Position numbers and translations under genes: made by a program. Positions 35,997-45,258 of a stretch of 64,000 bases of DNA are shown here, piece by piece (positions within the stretch are counted from its first letter, which is position 1; every line of letters begins with the position of its first letter). Under the pieces are notes generated by a model that ran no database searches, had not been told where the DNA came from, and saw only the letters and a program-made list of their open reading frames with translations. The stretch comes from Corynebacterium vitaeruminis (GTDB lineage: Bacteria; Actinomycetota; Actinomycetes; Mycobacteriales; Mycobacteriaceae): assembly GCF_001054325.1 (NCBI RefSeq), contig NZ_JVVM01000016.1:1-64000 (forward strand). The letters run 5' to 3'.

Positions 35997-38588
35997 CTAC
36001 CAACGCCCCAGCTTCACCCTGAACAGATGCTTGCGGCGAGACGACACTCGACGGGAACGCCAATCAATCCACAGGCTGGAGAAAACCATCAGTAGCGATG
36101 CCAACAGCGGATGAATCAGACCGGTCATGCCCAGCAGGATGACCGCAACGTTGTAAAACCACGCAAAGTAGATATTGGAGTCCATCATTCGCGCCACAGC
36201 GCGAGCGATTTCAATGGCCTCCGGAATCGACAACACGTTGTTGCGCAGTGCCACAACATCTGCGTAATCGACATCAAGGTCCTGCTTACCTTCGGTGTTG
36301 TCCATCAACACACCCACATCAGCGGCACGCAGACAGTCTCGGACATCCTTGTCACCAACCATCACGACTGTCTCGCCGTCACTGTGAACTGAACGCACCG
36401 CAATGGCCTTGCGGGGAGCAATAATGCCCGCGAATACGCGCGAGATATTCAGTCGATCCGCAAAACGACGAGCCACTGGGTACGGATCTCGCGTGATCAT
36501 CATGGTGTCCACGCCCATGTCCTCCAGCTGGTCAATGCTCTCAACCGCATCGGGCTTGATGTCCTCACCAATGGTGATGACACCACGGACCTTGCCACGC
36601 CACGACACCACCATCGGAGTACCGCCACTGAGCGCAGCCACGGCCATTTTCTCGCTGAGTGCCGTGAGATCACGCGGACGCCAAACACGCGCTTCGACAA
36701 AGCGCATCTCCAGGTTGTCGTCGGAGTCCTTCACCGGAATTTCAACCTGGCCCACGAACGCACCGTCATCGGCAATAGCGACATGCACCGTCTCAATCCA
36801 GTGCGGCACCTCGCCACCACCGGAGCCCGCATCGCGGGAAACACGGCACGCACGCACGATAGCTGCCGATGCCGGGTGGTTGCTCTCCATCATGAGAGCG
36901 CCTGCCACGCGCAGAACCAAATCCGGGTTTTCATTACGTTCGGCGGCGACATCGAGCACGTGGGTGTCGCCCTCGGTCAGCGTTCCAACGCGGTTAAAGA
37001 TCACCACATCGGCGGTAGCCAACTTGCGGAAAGTCTCGTTGCCACGAATCAAAATTCCGTTATTGGCACCGGCCAGAATGCCGATGCGCTGCACGGTCGA
37101 CGTTGACATTGCCAACGCCACCGGTGCGATGCCGGAAAGCATAGCCAGCGCCACCGCGAGAGCACCGCTCATTGTGCCCGTCGCCAGCCACCAACCGCAA
37201 AATGCCACGCCCGCCAACGACAGCGCCCACGGCACCAGCTCTGATGCCGAGCGCACTGCGGTCTGGTGCATCACCGTTTCTTCTCGAACCGCCTGACGCA
37301 GCCAGCGCGCCATCGATGACGCCCGGGTCTTAGAACCGGTGCGCTCCACGCGCACCTTGAGCTCCGAATCCAGGTTGATCGCGCCGGCCCAAACTTTGGA
37401 GTTGACCTTGACCTTCTGTGGCTCAACGCCGATACCGAGTAGCTGCGCATCCATCGTGGACGCACCACCGATGACCGAACCATCGACCGGAATCACCGAG
37501 TTTGATGGAACCACGATGTCATCGCCGATATTGAGCTCCGCGACCGTCACTTCCACCCGTTTTGGCTCTGCGGACTTGGCGCTCTTGCGCACCACCGTCA
37601 CGTTTCGCTCAGCTGGAATCCGCAGGTTGCGCATGATCTGTCCAGTGCGCACCTTGTTGTAGCGCGTAAACATGCGGCCTGTTAGCAGCAGTACGGTCAG
37701 GCCGCAGGCAACGTCGAAGAACACCTCCGCCGAGGCACTCTCTCGATAATTGAAGGCAAACCACGTGGGCGCAGTGGTATATCCAATCTGCCCTGCCTGC
37801 CCGAAGATAAGCTGCACCAGCGACCACAACCACGCCAGCAGAATTGCAATGGAGCTCGCCCCATCCAGCGCCGACATCCGCCGACGCAGGGACGCCGCCA
37901 TTGCGCGGTGGAACGGCCAGCCGCCCCACCACACCACAATCGTGGTCAGAACAATGCACATCCACTGCCAGCCCGGGAACTGCCAGTTGACGTTCAACGA
38001 CGTCGCCAGCACCGGAATCGACAAGAGCAGACTTCCCCAAAATCGCTGCTTGGTCACCAGTTCACGCGCTGTGAACAGTACCTCCGCACCGCCGCCGTTT
38101 TGGCGCAAGGCCGCTTCACGACGGCGAATGCGCTCTTCCTCATTCTGCTGTGCGGCAGCCGGAACAGCGGGACGGCGGTGCTGCGACACATCCAGCCGAG
38201 TTGCGCGACGTCTAAGCGTGCTGCGCGTGAGATATGAATCGACTCCAATTTCGCGGAGAGCTTCGATGAACTGATTCGGATCGATGGCATCGGGTGCGGT
38301 AATCCACGCACGACCGGGCTTGTACACGACAGACGCCGTCACTCCCGGAAAGGATTCCAAAACATGCTCAGCACGCTCAGCGCTCTCGGCATTTTCCATG
38401 TTTTCCAGGATGAGCGCGAAAGCTGTGTTGGATTGGCCTCTGCGGTGTGCAAGCCGCTGATGAGCACTTTCATCCTCGATATTTTGACGGCTTCGTGGCA
38501 ATGCCTTACGAGCTGCGACCTTGGCATCCACAATCGCTTGTTCAACGCGATTGTCCAGAGAGGTATCAAACTCACCGGTGTTACTCAT
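35997..38588 (-). CDS. Catalytically degenerate P1B-type ATPase homologue
   Basis: An 863-residue protein with the full layout of a metal-transporting P1B ATPase: an N-terminal HMA-like domain (about residues 55-115), some eight membrane helices, an actuator domain, and P and N domains (SNHPASAAIV retained). The residues needed for transport and phosphorylation are gone. The HMA lacks CxxC (ENMENAESAER), the TGE loop reads LGIG, the CPC metal site reads APV (488-490), the phosphorylated DKTGT is NRVGT (Asn532), and GDGxND is GDKDVRD. The frame is intact. It sits between hemL and hemB, so a non-catalytic role linked to haem or cytochrome biogenesis is possible but unproven. Confidence 0.85.
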   Translation of the reverse strand: MSNTGEFDTSLDNRVEQAIVDAKVAARKALPRSRQNIEDESAHQRLAHRRGQSNTAFALILENMENAESAERAEHVLESFPGVTASVVYKPGRAWITAPDAIDPNQFIEALREIGVDSYLTRSTLRRRATRLDVSQHRRPAVPAAAQQNEEERIRRREAALRQNGGGAEVLFTARELVTKQRFWGSLLLSIPVLATSLNVNWQFPGWQWMCIVLTTIVVWWGGWPFHRAMAASLRRRMSALDGASSIAILLAWLWSLVQLIFGQAGQIGYTTAPTWFAFNYRESASAEVFFDVACGLTVLLLTGRMFTRYNKVRTGQIMRNLRIPAERNVTVVRKSAKSAEPKRVEVTVAELNIGDDIVVPSNSVIPVDGSVIGGASTMDAQLLGIGVEPQKVKVNSKVWAGAINLDSELKVRVERTGSKTRASSMARWLRQAVREETVMHQTAVRSASELVPWALSLAGVAFCGWWLATGTMSGALAVALAMLSGIAPVALAMSTSTVQRIGILAGANNGILIRGNETFRKLATADVVIFNRVGTLTEGDTHVLDVAAERNENPDLVLRVAGALMMESNHPASAAIVRACRVSRDAGSGGGEVPHWIETVHVAIADDGAFVGQVEIPVKDSDDNLEMRFVEARVWRPRDLTALSEKMAVAALSGGTPMVVSWRGKVRGVITIGEDIKPDAVESIDQLEDMGVDTMMITRDPYPVARRFADRLNISRVFAGIIAPRKAIAVRSVHSDGETVVMVGDKDVRDCLRAADVGVLMDNTEGKQDLDVDYADVVALRNNVLSIPEAIEIARAVARMMDSNIYFAWFYNVAVILLGMTGLIHPLLASLLMVFSSLWIDWRSRRVSSRRKHLFRVKLGRW

Positions 38589-38607
38589 GGCCTTTAAAAC
38601 TTTCCGT

Positions 38608-38988
38608 CTAATCCTGCGGCTGATTGGCGCGCGTGAGCGTTAATTCACGATAGAGCAACAGTAGTCCACATGCCATTACCAAGCTTGGCACAATAACCCA
38701 CACGGTCAGCGCGCCAGCCATAATGGCGAAAAACATGGCGAGAGCCGTGATAATCACCATGATGAGCAGGCAGTTCCGGGAAAGTTTGAACTCGGTGGCC
38801 GTCGGCAAGCAGCCACTGCCGATCAGCGAGCAGACCAGCGTCACGCTAGCAACGATGTAGATGTCGCGGCCAACGGCGGCGGGAGCCTGCGAGTAGTCGC
38901 CGGTGACCAGTATCAAGCTCAGGACAATCTGGGCGATGAGTGCGACGAAGAGCACCCACTGCCAGGGGCGACTCGGGAGGGACATCAT
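38608..38988 (-). CDS. Four-helix membrane protein, unknown
   Basis: A 126-residue hydrophobic protein with four likely helices (about residues 10-28, 42-62, 68-90 and 92-112) and short tails. No catalytic or metal motif is seen. It overlaps the upstream gene by 4 bp and precedes the degenerate ATPase gene by 19 bp, implying a hemB-to-hemL operon. Small membrane proteins downstream of hemB are also found in other actinobacteria (Rv0513 and corynebacterial equivalents); their role is unknown. Confidence 0.7.
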   Translation of the reverse strand: MMSLPSRPWQWVLFVALIAQIVLSLILVTGDYSQAPAAVGRDIYIVASVTLVCSLIGSGCLPTATEFKLSRNCLLIMVIITALAMFFAIMAGALTVWVIVPSLVMACGLLLLYRELTLTRANQPQD

Positions 38989-39620
38989 TGCTTGGACTCC
39001 TCGGACTGCTTGGGTTGTGGCTGATCAAGCTGCTGTTTCTGCTTTGAATCAGCGCCATGCTTCGAAGCCTTCGGCAGATGCGAATCCGAGGCGTGCGGAG
39101 TCCATGGCTTCGAGGGCCGCTGATGGTCGAAGTAGTCCTTGGACTCCTTCGACGCGGCCAGCACCAGACCAGCCACCGCGGCAGTGGCGGAGGCGATGCG
39201 CACGATTCCGCTGATGAGCACGAGAGATGCCGGCACCCCCGCTTCAGAAGCCGTAGACGAGAAGAAAGACATCAGCGCCGACAACGCCAGGTAAATCGAG
39301 CCGATGACCAGCACCGTGCGCGCACCCTCGCTGCCCTTGCGCATGCGCTCGATGATGGCGAAGAACGCGATGCAGATACCCATCGCGAAAAGGAAAGCGA
39401 TAACGATAGTCGCCTTCATGGCGGCATCGATTTGGCCCTCGCTGAAACCCGGGAAATTCTCCTTGGCGGTTTCGGGGCTAATCAGCATTTCCGGATGCAA
39501 CCAATAGGTCACCGTCGCCACTGCGGCAAGGAGCAGCTGCAACAGGGCCGTGACCCGCCACGCCTGCCTAGCGCCTTCGACCTGCTCGGGAATTGCGGGC
39601 TTCTTCTCTTCTTTAGTCAT
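38985..39620 (-). CDS. Membrane protein with Gln/Lys-rich tail, unknown
   Basis: A 211-residue protein with four helices between residues about 20 and 160, preceded by a charged N terminus (MTKEEKKPAIPEQVEGARQ). A hydrophilic tail rich in Gln, Lys and Ser follows (about residues 170-211). I do not recognise the family. It lies 45 bp after hemB and overlaps the following small membrane gene by 4 bp, so the two are probably translated together. Confidence 0.7.
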   Translation of the reverse strand: MTKEEKKPAIPEQVEGARQAWRVTALLQLLLAAVATVTYWLHPEMLISPETAKENFPGFSEGQIDAAMKATIVIAFLFAMGICIAFFAIIERMRKGSEGARTVLVIGSIYLALSALMSFFSSTASEAGVPASLVLISGIVRIASATAAVAGLVLAASKESKDYFDHQRPSKPWTPHASDSHLPKASKHGADSKQKQQLDQPQPKQSEESKQ

Positions 39621-39665
39621 CCGTCCACTTCTCGATATTAATTACTGCACTTTCACCCCAGTGGA

Positions 39666-40724
39666 TTAGAACTGGGCACGCAGCTTCTTCGCCAAGTCCA
39701 CCGCTGCGTAGGTCAAAATCTGCTCCGCACCGGCACGGCGAATACTCAGTACTGCTTCCATCATCGCAGCATCCAGGTCAATCCACCCGTTGGCGGCAGC
39801 GGCGTGAATCATCGCGTACTCACCGGAAACCTGGTAGGCGGCGACTGGCACCGGCGACATATCCGCAACCTCGCGCAGAATGTCCAGGTAGCTCATGGCC
39901 GGCTTGACCATCACCATGTCTGCGCCCTCGTCAACGTCGAGCTGCACTTCAAGCAGAGACTCACGACGGTTTGCCGGATCCTGCTGGTAGGTACGACGAT
40001 CGCCCTTAAGCGAGCTGCCCACGGCTTCACGGAATGGACCGTAGAAGGCGGAGGCGTACTTTGCCGAGTACGCCATGATGGAGACATCCTCATGACCAGC
40101 GGCGTCCAGGCCCTCGCGGATGGCGGCGATCTGACCGTCCATCATGCCCGATGGCGACACGATGTGCGCACCAGCATCGGCCTGAGCAACCGCCATCTTG
40201 ACGTAATTAATCAGCGTGCGGTCATTTTCAACGACCGTGTTGCCGAAACGGTCCGTTGCCAGAACACCACAGTGACCGTGATCGGTGAACTCATCCAGGC
40301 AAGTGTCGGCCATGATTAGAATGTCATCACCGAACTCGTCGCGGAGACGACGCAGAGCGCGGTTGAGAACGCCCTCCGGATTCCAGGACTCAGAGCCTTC
40401 ACCATCCTTATCCGCATCCAGCGGGACACCGAAGAGGTCAACCGCCGAGATACCTGCCTCGACAGCCTCTCGCACAGCCTCCACCAGGGAGTCCTCGGTG
40501 TGCTGAACTACTCCGGGGAGGGAGCTGATTGGCTTCGGCTCATCAATCCCATCCGCCACAAACATCGGCAGGATGAGGTTCTTCGGAGTCAGTGTCGTCT
40601 CCGCCGTCATCGCACGCATCACCGGGTTGGTGCGCAGCCTGCGCGGGCGACGAATCGGGATAGGAAATCCAAACTGGTCGAAATCGATTTCGCGGGATGA
40701 TTCAGAAGCTCCAGATGTAGTCAT
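39666..40724 (-). CDS. hemB: Delta-aminolevulinic acid dehydratase
   Basis: A 352-residue porphobilinogen synthase. The metal-site segment reads DTCLDEFTDHGHCG with two cysteines and an Asp where zinc enzymes have the middle Cys, so a magnesium-type or mixed site is possible. The catalytic lysines are in YSAKYASAFYGPFR and VKPAMSYLDI. ATG 40724 (MTTSGASES) is chosen over one six codons upstream. It lies 47 bp after the hemD-type gene. Confidence 0.95.
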   Translation of the reverse strand: MTTSGASESSREIDFDQFGFPIPIRRPRRLRTNPVMRAMTAETTLTPKNLILPMFVADGIDEPKPISSLPGVVQHTEDSLVEAVREAVEAGISAVDLFGVPLDADKDGEGSESWNPEGVLNRALRRLRDEFGDDILIMADTCLDEFTDHGHCGVLATDRFGNTVVENDRTLINYVKMAVAQADAGAHIVSPSGMMDGQIAAIREGLDAAGHEDVSIMAYSAKYASAFYGPFREAVGSSLKGDRRTYQQDPANRRESLLEVQLDVDEGADMVMVKPAMSYLDILREVADMSPVPVAAYQVSGEYAMIHAAAANGWIDLDAAMMEAVLSIRRAGAEQILTYAAVDLAKKLRAQF

Positions 40725-40771
40725 AAAGACAACCTTAATCAAAACGCGAACTCGCCCCGATTCGCCCCGGC

Positions 40772-42439
40772 TTAGGCCTTGGTCTTACGCGAACGACGAC
40801 GCTTTTTGCGCGGCGGTGGCAGTTGCCCTGCAGCCCGCAATTGCGCAACATGCTCTGCCAGCGCGTCCACCAGCTCCGGGATGCTTGCTCGCTCCGGCAC
40901 GACATCTACACGCAGGCCGTACTCGCGGGCAGTGGCTGCGGCCATCGGCCCGATGCAGGCGATGATAGTGCGAGCATGCGGCTTGCCAGCAATGCCGACC
41001 AGGTTCTTCACCGTCGAACCCGAGGTAAAGCACACGGCATCAAAGCCACCGGACTTAATCATGTCGCGGATATCCGCACTCGGTGGTGCTGCCCGCACGG
41101 TACGGTAAGCGACCACATCATCAACTTCCCAGCCCAGGTCAATCAGACCGTCGACAAGCACGTCGGTGCCGATGTCGGCGCGCGGCAGCAGAACGCGGTT
41201 GACCGGATCGAGGTCTTCGATGTACTCCGGGAACACGTCGACGATGCCCGCGGCGTTCTGACGGGTGTCATCCGGAAGCAACTCCGGAGTGATGCCGAGA
41301 TCGCGAATAGCAGCGGCGGTGCGGTGACCGACGGCTGCGATGCGAACCCCAGCGAAAGAGCGCGCATCCAAGCCGAATGCCTGGAACTTCTCCCACACTG
41401 CGTTGACAGCGTTGACCGAAGTGAAGACAACCCACTGGTAGCGGCCGTCGACAAGCCCCTTGATGGCGCGTTCCATCTGCGCCGGGCTGCGCGGCGGCTC
41501 AATCGAGATGGTCGGCACCTCGATTGGGATAGCGCCGTGGCCAACGAGACGAGCACTCATCGGTCCCGCCTGCGCCTTGGCGCGTGGGACCAGCACCTTC
41601 CAGCCGTAGAGGGCGCGGTTTTCCCACCACGAGTACTTTGAACGATTGTCCACGCCCTTGCCAAGTGTGACCACCAGCGGACCGGTCAGGTCTCCCGAGA
41701 GCTGCGCCAAGGTGCCCAGCGTGACATCGTAGGTGCGCTGCAGCCGAGTCGTACCGTTGACAGTCACCGACACCGGCAATGCTGATGGCAGCCCACGTTC
41801 ACTGAGCTCAGTAGCAATAGCGGACAGATCATCCTGCACAGCCTGCAGCACCAGCGGCTGCGGTGCCTGTGCCAGCTCGTCCCAGTCCACATCGGCTCGT
41901 CCCAGGTCGGTTTCCGTGTACGTCGAGCCCAACGCGATACCGGCAAATGCCGGAACGGTGGAGGGCACGGACATGCCCGGAACGATCTGGAACTCTACCT
42001 CGGCGTGCGAGACCTCGTTGATCTCGGCCAGCAGCGAATCGTTGGTCAGCGGATTGCCCGCAACCAGGCGCACCACATCATTGCCCTTGGCTGCCTCTTC
42101 GACGAGCAGGTCGGCCATCTTCTTGGAATCGTCGATAGGCGTGCGCAGATCTGCGGCGGTCGGCGGTGCCGGACGTGGCGGCTTACGACGAGATCCCTTG
42201 GCTTTGGCGGCGGCGCACATGCGCTCGTACTCTTCCTCGGCTTCTTTCAGCAGCTCGGGAGGAACGGGCACATCGGTAGCGATGAGTTCTCGAACCCCCG
42301 GCATGACATCGGCGTCGACGTAGGCGATAGCGGTGTCTGCGAGAATCTCACGGGCGCGAAGCGTCAGCAGGTCGGGATTTCCAGGACCAGCGCCGACGAA
42401 CAGGATGCGTCCCGTTGCTGAGGGGAGGGAGGTGTTCAT
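40772..42439 (-). CDS. hemD: Uroporphyrinogen-III synthase fused to a SUMT-like domain
   Basis: A 555-residue two-domain protein. Residues about 8-270 follow the tetrapyrrole methylase fold (VGAGPGNPDLLTLRAREIL), but the usual GGDP loop reads VAGNP and the dimer/SAM segments are loosely kept. Residues about 280-525 are a HemD domain (VLVPRAKAQAGPMSARL, FTSVNAVNAVWEK, FTSGSTVKNLV). The C-terminal tail is very basic (RKKRRRSRKTK). HemD closes the tetrapyrrole ring after HemC. Fused or SUMT-like N-terminal domains are common in actinobacterial HemD, so siroheme activity here should not be assumed. Confidence 0.88.
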   Translation of the reverse strand: MNTSLPSATGRILFVGAGPGNPDLLTLRAREILADTAIAYVDADVMPGVRELIATDVPVPPELLKEAEEEYERMCAAAKAKGSRRKPPRPAPPTAADLRTPIDDSKKMADLLVEEAAKGNDVVRLVAGNPLTNDSLLAEINEVSHAEVEFQIVPGMSVPSTVPAFAGIALGSTYTETDLGRADVDWDELAQAPQPLVLQAVQDDLSAIATELSERGLPSALPVSVTVNGTTRLQRTYDVTLGTLAQLSGDLTGPLVVTLGKGVDNRSKYSWWENRALYGWKVLVPRAKAQAGPMSARLVGHGAIPIEVPTISIEPPRSPAQMERAIKGLVDGRYQWVVFTSVNAVNAVWEKFQAFGLDARSFAGVRIAAVGHRTAAAIRDLGITPELLPDDTRQNAAGIVDVFPEYIEDLDPVNRVLLPRADIGTDVLVDGLIDLGWEVDDVVAYRTVRAAPPSADIRDMIKSGGFDAVCFTSGSTVKNLVGIAGKPHARTIIACIGPMAAATAREYGLRVDVVPERASIPELVDALAEHVAQLRAAGQLPPPRKKRRRSRKTKA

Positions 42440-42510
42440 CGTTGCGGAGTGATTTCTTTTCTATTGGTTGTTCACTTTTCGTGCCGATGAGTCACTAAGG
42501 AAGAAAGCGG

Positions 42511-42562
42511 ACATGCGACAGCGCATGTGAGCGGCAGGCAGACCCCTGAATTCTCACATGCG
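42511..42562. promoter_or_regulatory. Nested inverted repeats in the hemC-hemD gap
   Basis: CGCATGTGAG (42522-42531) pairs perfectly with CTCACATGCG (42553-42562). The first arm also pairs with ACATGCG at 42511-42517, giving two alternative hairpins. They lie in the 205 bp gap downstream of hemC and about 75-120 bp before the hemD start, where a terminator, processing site or operator could act. No T-run follows. Confidence 0.45.
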
Positions 42563-42644
42563 AGCGCACGAAGGGAGCCCTTATCCCAACGGCATGCATA
42601 CAGGCCTATTAGCATAAAGGGTTTGAGCCAAATTAACTAACCGG

Positions 42645-43577
42645 CTACTTTTGAGATTCCCGCAGGGTATCGCCCATTACCTCATGAGCACCCCGTTCGA
42701 GCAGGGCTGCCGCAACCTTCCGGCCAAGCTCATCGGCCTTATCCACGGTTGCGGTAGCGGTCTCAAGCAACTGGCGCGAACCGTCCAGAGCAAACACCCC
42801 CGCCCGCAGGGTGAGTTCACCACCATCACTCACGGTTGTGTAGGCGGCAACGGGAGCGGTGCAGCCCGCCTCCAGCTCATTGAGTACTGCGCGCTCAGCG
42901 ACAGCGCGGGCATGGGACACCGGGTGGTCGATCTTGCGCAGAACATCCACAATTTCACGGTCAGCGGTGCGGCACTCCAGCGCCAGGGCGCCCTGAGCCG
43001 GGGCCGGCATGAGGACGTCTACATCCAGGGATTCCGCAATCTCCCCGAGGCGACCCGTGCGTTCCAGGCCGGCGCGCGCCAAAATGACAGCGTCCAAGTC
43101 CTCAGAGACGCGCCCCATGCGGGTTTCGATGTTTCCGCGCAGTGGTACAAGTTCCAAATCGGAGCGCAGCGCGCGCAGCTGCGAGACTCGACGCGGTGCG
43201 GAGGTCCCCACACGAGCGCCCTCCGGCAGATCCATCAGCGGTGTGGCATCGCGGGAAATCAGCGCCTCACGCGGATCGACGCGCTCCGGCACTGCGGCGA
43301 CGCTCATGTCGTCTTCCGGCAGGGTCGGCAGATCCTTAAACGAGTGGACGATAATGTCACACACACCCTCGCGCAGTGCGTGACGCAGCGCCTGAGTGAA
43401 GACACCGATGCCAATCTTTTCCACCGGATCGTGGCGATTGTGGTCGCCGGCGGTTTTTACAATCACCAGCTCTGCAGGCTGTCCCAGCTCAATCAGTGCA
43501 TCACGGACGTGTCCGGCCTGCGTAGTGGCCAGTTCCGAGCCCCTGGTACCGATTCGAATAGTCGCTGGGTCAGGCAT
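42645..43577 (-). CDS. hemC: Porphobilinogen deaminase
   Basis: A 310-residue hydroxymethylbilane synthase. RIGTRGSELATTQAGHV opens the chain, HSFKDLPT and RVGTSAPRRVSQL form the active site, and the cysteine carrying the dipyrromethane cofactor is in LEAGCTAPVAAY near residue 240. It converts four porphobilinogens to hydroxymethylbilane. It follows hemA after 15 bp and is separated from hemD by an unusually long 205 bp gap with inverted repeats. Confidence 0.96.
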   Translation of the reverse strand: MPDPATIRIGTRGSELATTQAGHVRDALIELGQPAELVIVKTAGDHNRHDPVEKIGIGVFTQALRHALREGVCDIIVHSFKDLPTLPEDDMSVAAVPERVDPREALISRDATPLMDLPEGARVGTSAPRRVSQLRALRSDLELVPLRGNIETRMGRVSEDLDAVILARAGLERTGRLGEIAESLDVDVLMPAPAQGALALECRTADREIVDVLRKIDHPVSHARAVAERAVLNELEAGCTAPVAAYTTVSDGGELTLRAGVFALDGSRQLLETATATVDKADELGRKVAAALLERGAHEVMGDTLRESQK

Positions 43578-43592
43578 GTTTTCCTCCGGGTG

Positions 43593-45035
43593 TTAATTTT
43601 TGGTGGTTTCAGCAGCGCCTTCAATGATGGCACTACTGTCAAGACCGTACTGCTCAAATCCCTGCATCCGCCCAATTCGGCCCTCGACCATGAGGTCTGC
43701 GGGGATATCGGTGTCAGCATACAGGCCTGTGGGGGTGGATAGGGGCAGGTCGAAGAGCTTCTGCAGCGCAAGCGCGTAGTTGCCCCCACCTTGCTGACTA
43801 GAAAGCTTCTTAACCTGCACCGTTGGTGCATGCAGGAGCTTATCGACGACGCGGCGAACCGTGGACTCGACTTCGCGACGTTCCTTTTGAGTGAGGCCCG
43901 GTGTCTTCGCCTCCAGGCGAGCGAGTTCTGCTGCAGCCACCCCCGCTGCACGCTCACGCAGAGCGCGAACAGTCGGAGCTACCTCGTTTGCGCGCTGCGC
44001 CGTGAGGTAGGACTCCAGCTCTTCAGCCACAATGTCACGCGCTGCAGCCTCATCATCACGGCCCGGAACCTCCGTGCGGGTCATCTGCAGCAGTTCGATG
44101 TTGAATAGTGCGATACCCGCCAGTCCGGAGACATCCTCCGCGACGTCGCGAGGCATAGACAGGTCAACGATGGCGAGCGGACCGTGGTCGATGACGTCGG
44201 CAGCTGAAACCACTGGAGTCATGGCTCCGGTGGCGCTGACGAGAATGTCCACATCATCGAGAACGTCAGCGAAATCATCCAATGCAATTGCGGTAGCGGG
44301 GATGCCTGCTTCGATGGAGTGGTTGGCCAGGGTCTGCGCCCGGTCAACGGTGCGGTTGGCGATGATCAAACGGTCAATGCCGCATCGCCCCAGGTAGCTG
44401 GCGGCCAGCGAGCTCATCGCACCAGCACCGAGAATCAGAGCCGAACGACCGGCCAGGATGTCGGTGCCCTCGGCCACGTCGACACCGGAGTTGAACCCTG
44501 GGTGTAGTGCGGCAATCGCCTCGTCGATGGCCACGGAGACCATCGAAGCACCAGCGTTATCAATCAGAGTTTCACTGTGCACGCGCTTACCCGTGTGCAG
44601 CGCCTTCTGCGCCAAGTCATGCAGCAGGCGACCGACCGTGCCGGCTTCGTCCGCTTCCTGGTAAGCGTTGCGAATCTGACCGATAATCTGCTGCTCTCCC
44701 AGCACCATCGAGTCCAGACCTGCACACACCGAGAATGCATGCTCCGCTGCGGCCTGTGCGTACCGGACATAGAGATGCGGTGTCAGTTCATCGAGATCGA
44801 GCCCGGTTCGACTGACGATTTCACGAACCACAGCCGATAGCCCCGAGTGGAAGCCGTCGACCACCACGTAGTACTCAACGCGGTTACAGGTCGACAGCAG
44901 CATCGCCTCGCTAATCGCCTCATCTGCGACCAAACGAGCCAAAATAGCCTCTCGCTCAGCTTCACCGACAGAAACCTTTTCAAGCAGGGTCACCGGTGCA
45001 GACCGGTACGACATTCCGACGAGAAGCACACTCAC
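43593..45035 (-). CDS. hemA: Glutamyl-tRNA reductase
   Basis: A 480-residue enzyme, first committed step of the C5 haem pathway. The nucleophilic cysteine is in LLSTCNRVEYY near residue 50, the NADPH segment ILGAGAMSSLAASYL near residue 200, and the C-terminal dimerisation helices carry REVESTVRRVVDKLLHAPTV. The start is GTG (45035). A hairpin in the leader (45066-45083) lies about 30 nt before the start. Confidence 0.95.
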   Translation of the reverse strand: MSVLLVGMSYRSAPVTLLEKVSVGEAEREAILARLVADEAISEAMLLSTCNRVEYYVVVDGFHSGLSAVVREIVSRTGLDLDELTPHLYVRYAQAAAEHAFSVCAGLDSMVLGEQQIIGQIRNAYQEADEAGTVGRLLHDLAQKALHTGKRVHSETLIDNAGASMVSVAIDEAIAALHPGFNSGVDVAEGTDILAGRSALILGAGAMSSLAASYLGRCGIDRLIIANRTVDRAQTLANHSIEAGIPATAIALDDFADVLDDVDILVSATGAMTPVVSAADVIDHGPLAIVDLSMPRDVAEDVSGLAGIALFNIELLQMTRTEVPGRDDEAAARDIVAEELESYLTAQRANEVAPTVRALRERAAGVAAAELARLEAKTPGLTQKERREVESTVRRVVDKLLHAPTVQVKKLSSQQGGGNYALALQKLFDLPLSTPTGLYADTDIPADLMVEGRIGRMQGFEQYGLDSSAIIEGAAETTKN

Positions 45036-45065
45036 CGCTCAATCACCGCTCTATTGCTCCTTCAC

Positions 45066-45083
45066 AAGCCCCGCCACGGGCTT
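45066..45083. promoter_or_regulatory. GC-rich hairpin in the hemA leader
   Basis: AAGCCC (45066-45071) pairs with GGGCTT (45078-45083) around a 6-nt loop. On the plus strand it is followed by TTT, so it could stop rightward transcription. On the minus strand it forms a hairpin about 30 nt upstream of the hemA GTG start, where it could influence translation. Confidence 0.4.
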
Positions 45084-45258
45084 TTTCACACAGCTATGAC
45101 TGTTAACGCTAGACAACTCTGGCATCTCGCCACAACAAAGGCATACTTAACTTAGCCTCTACCTCGCTGTTCGCAGCGCTCTACACTCTCGTCACTGCTA
45201 AACACATTCTGCCATGTCTCCGCAGCTCTTCGCAGTTCGACAAAGCTGCCTTGCGCGC

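Noticed and set aside
34591-36114. 507-codon open frame antisense to hemL
   Set aside because: No recognisable domains and a composition typical of a shadow frame. hemL is unambiguous on the other strand.
42176-42190. GCTTACGACG in the hemD gene, and another copy at about 47000 in the bS22 gene
   Set aside because: Both lack the free base between GCTT and ACGACG and so do not fit the dispersed motif. They were not counted.
45140-45165. DtxR-like box upstream of hemA
   Set aside because: AGGCTAAGTTAA resembles one half of the iron-box consensus, but the other half is one base out of register and poorly matched.
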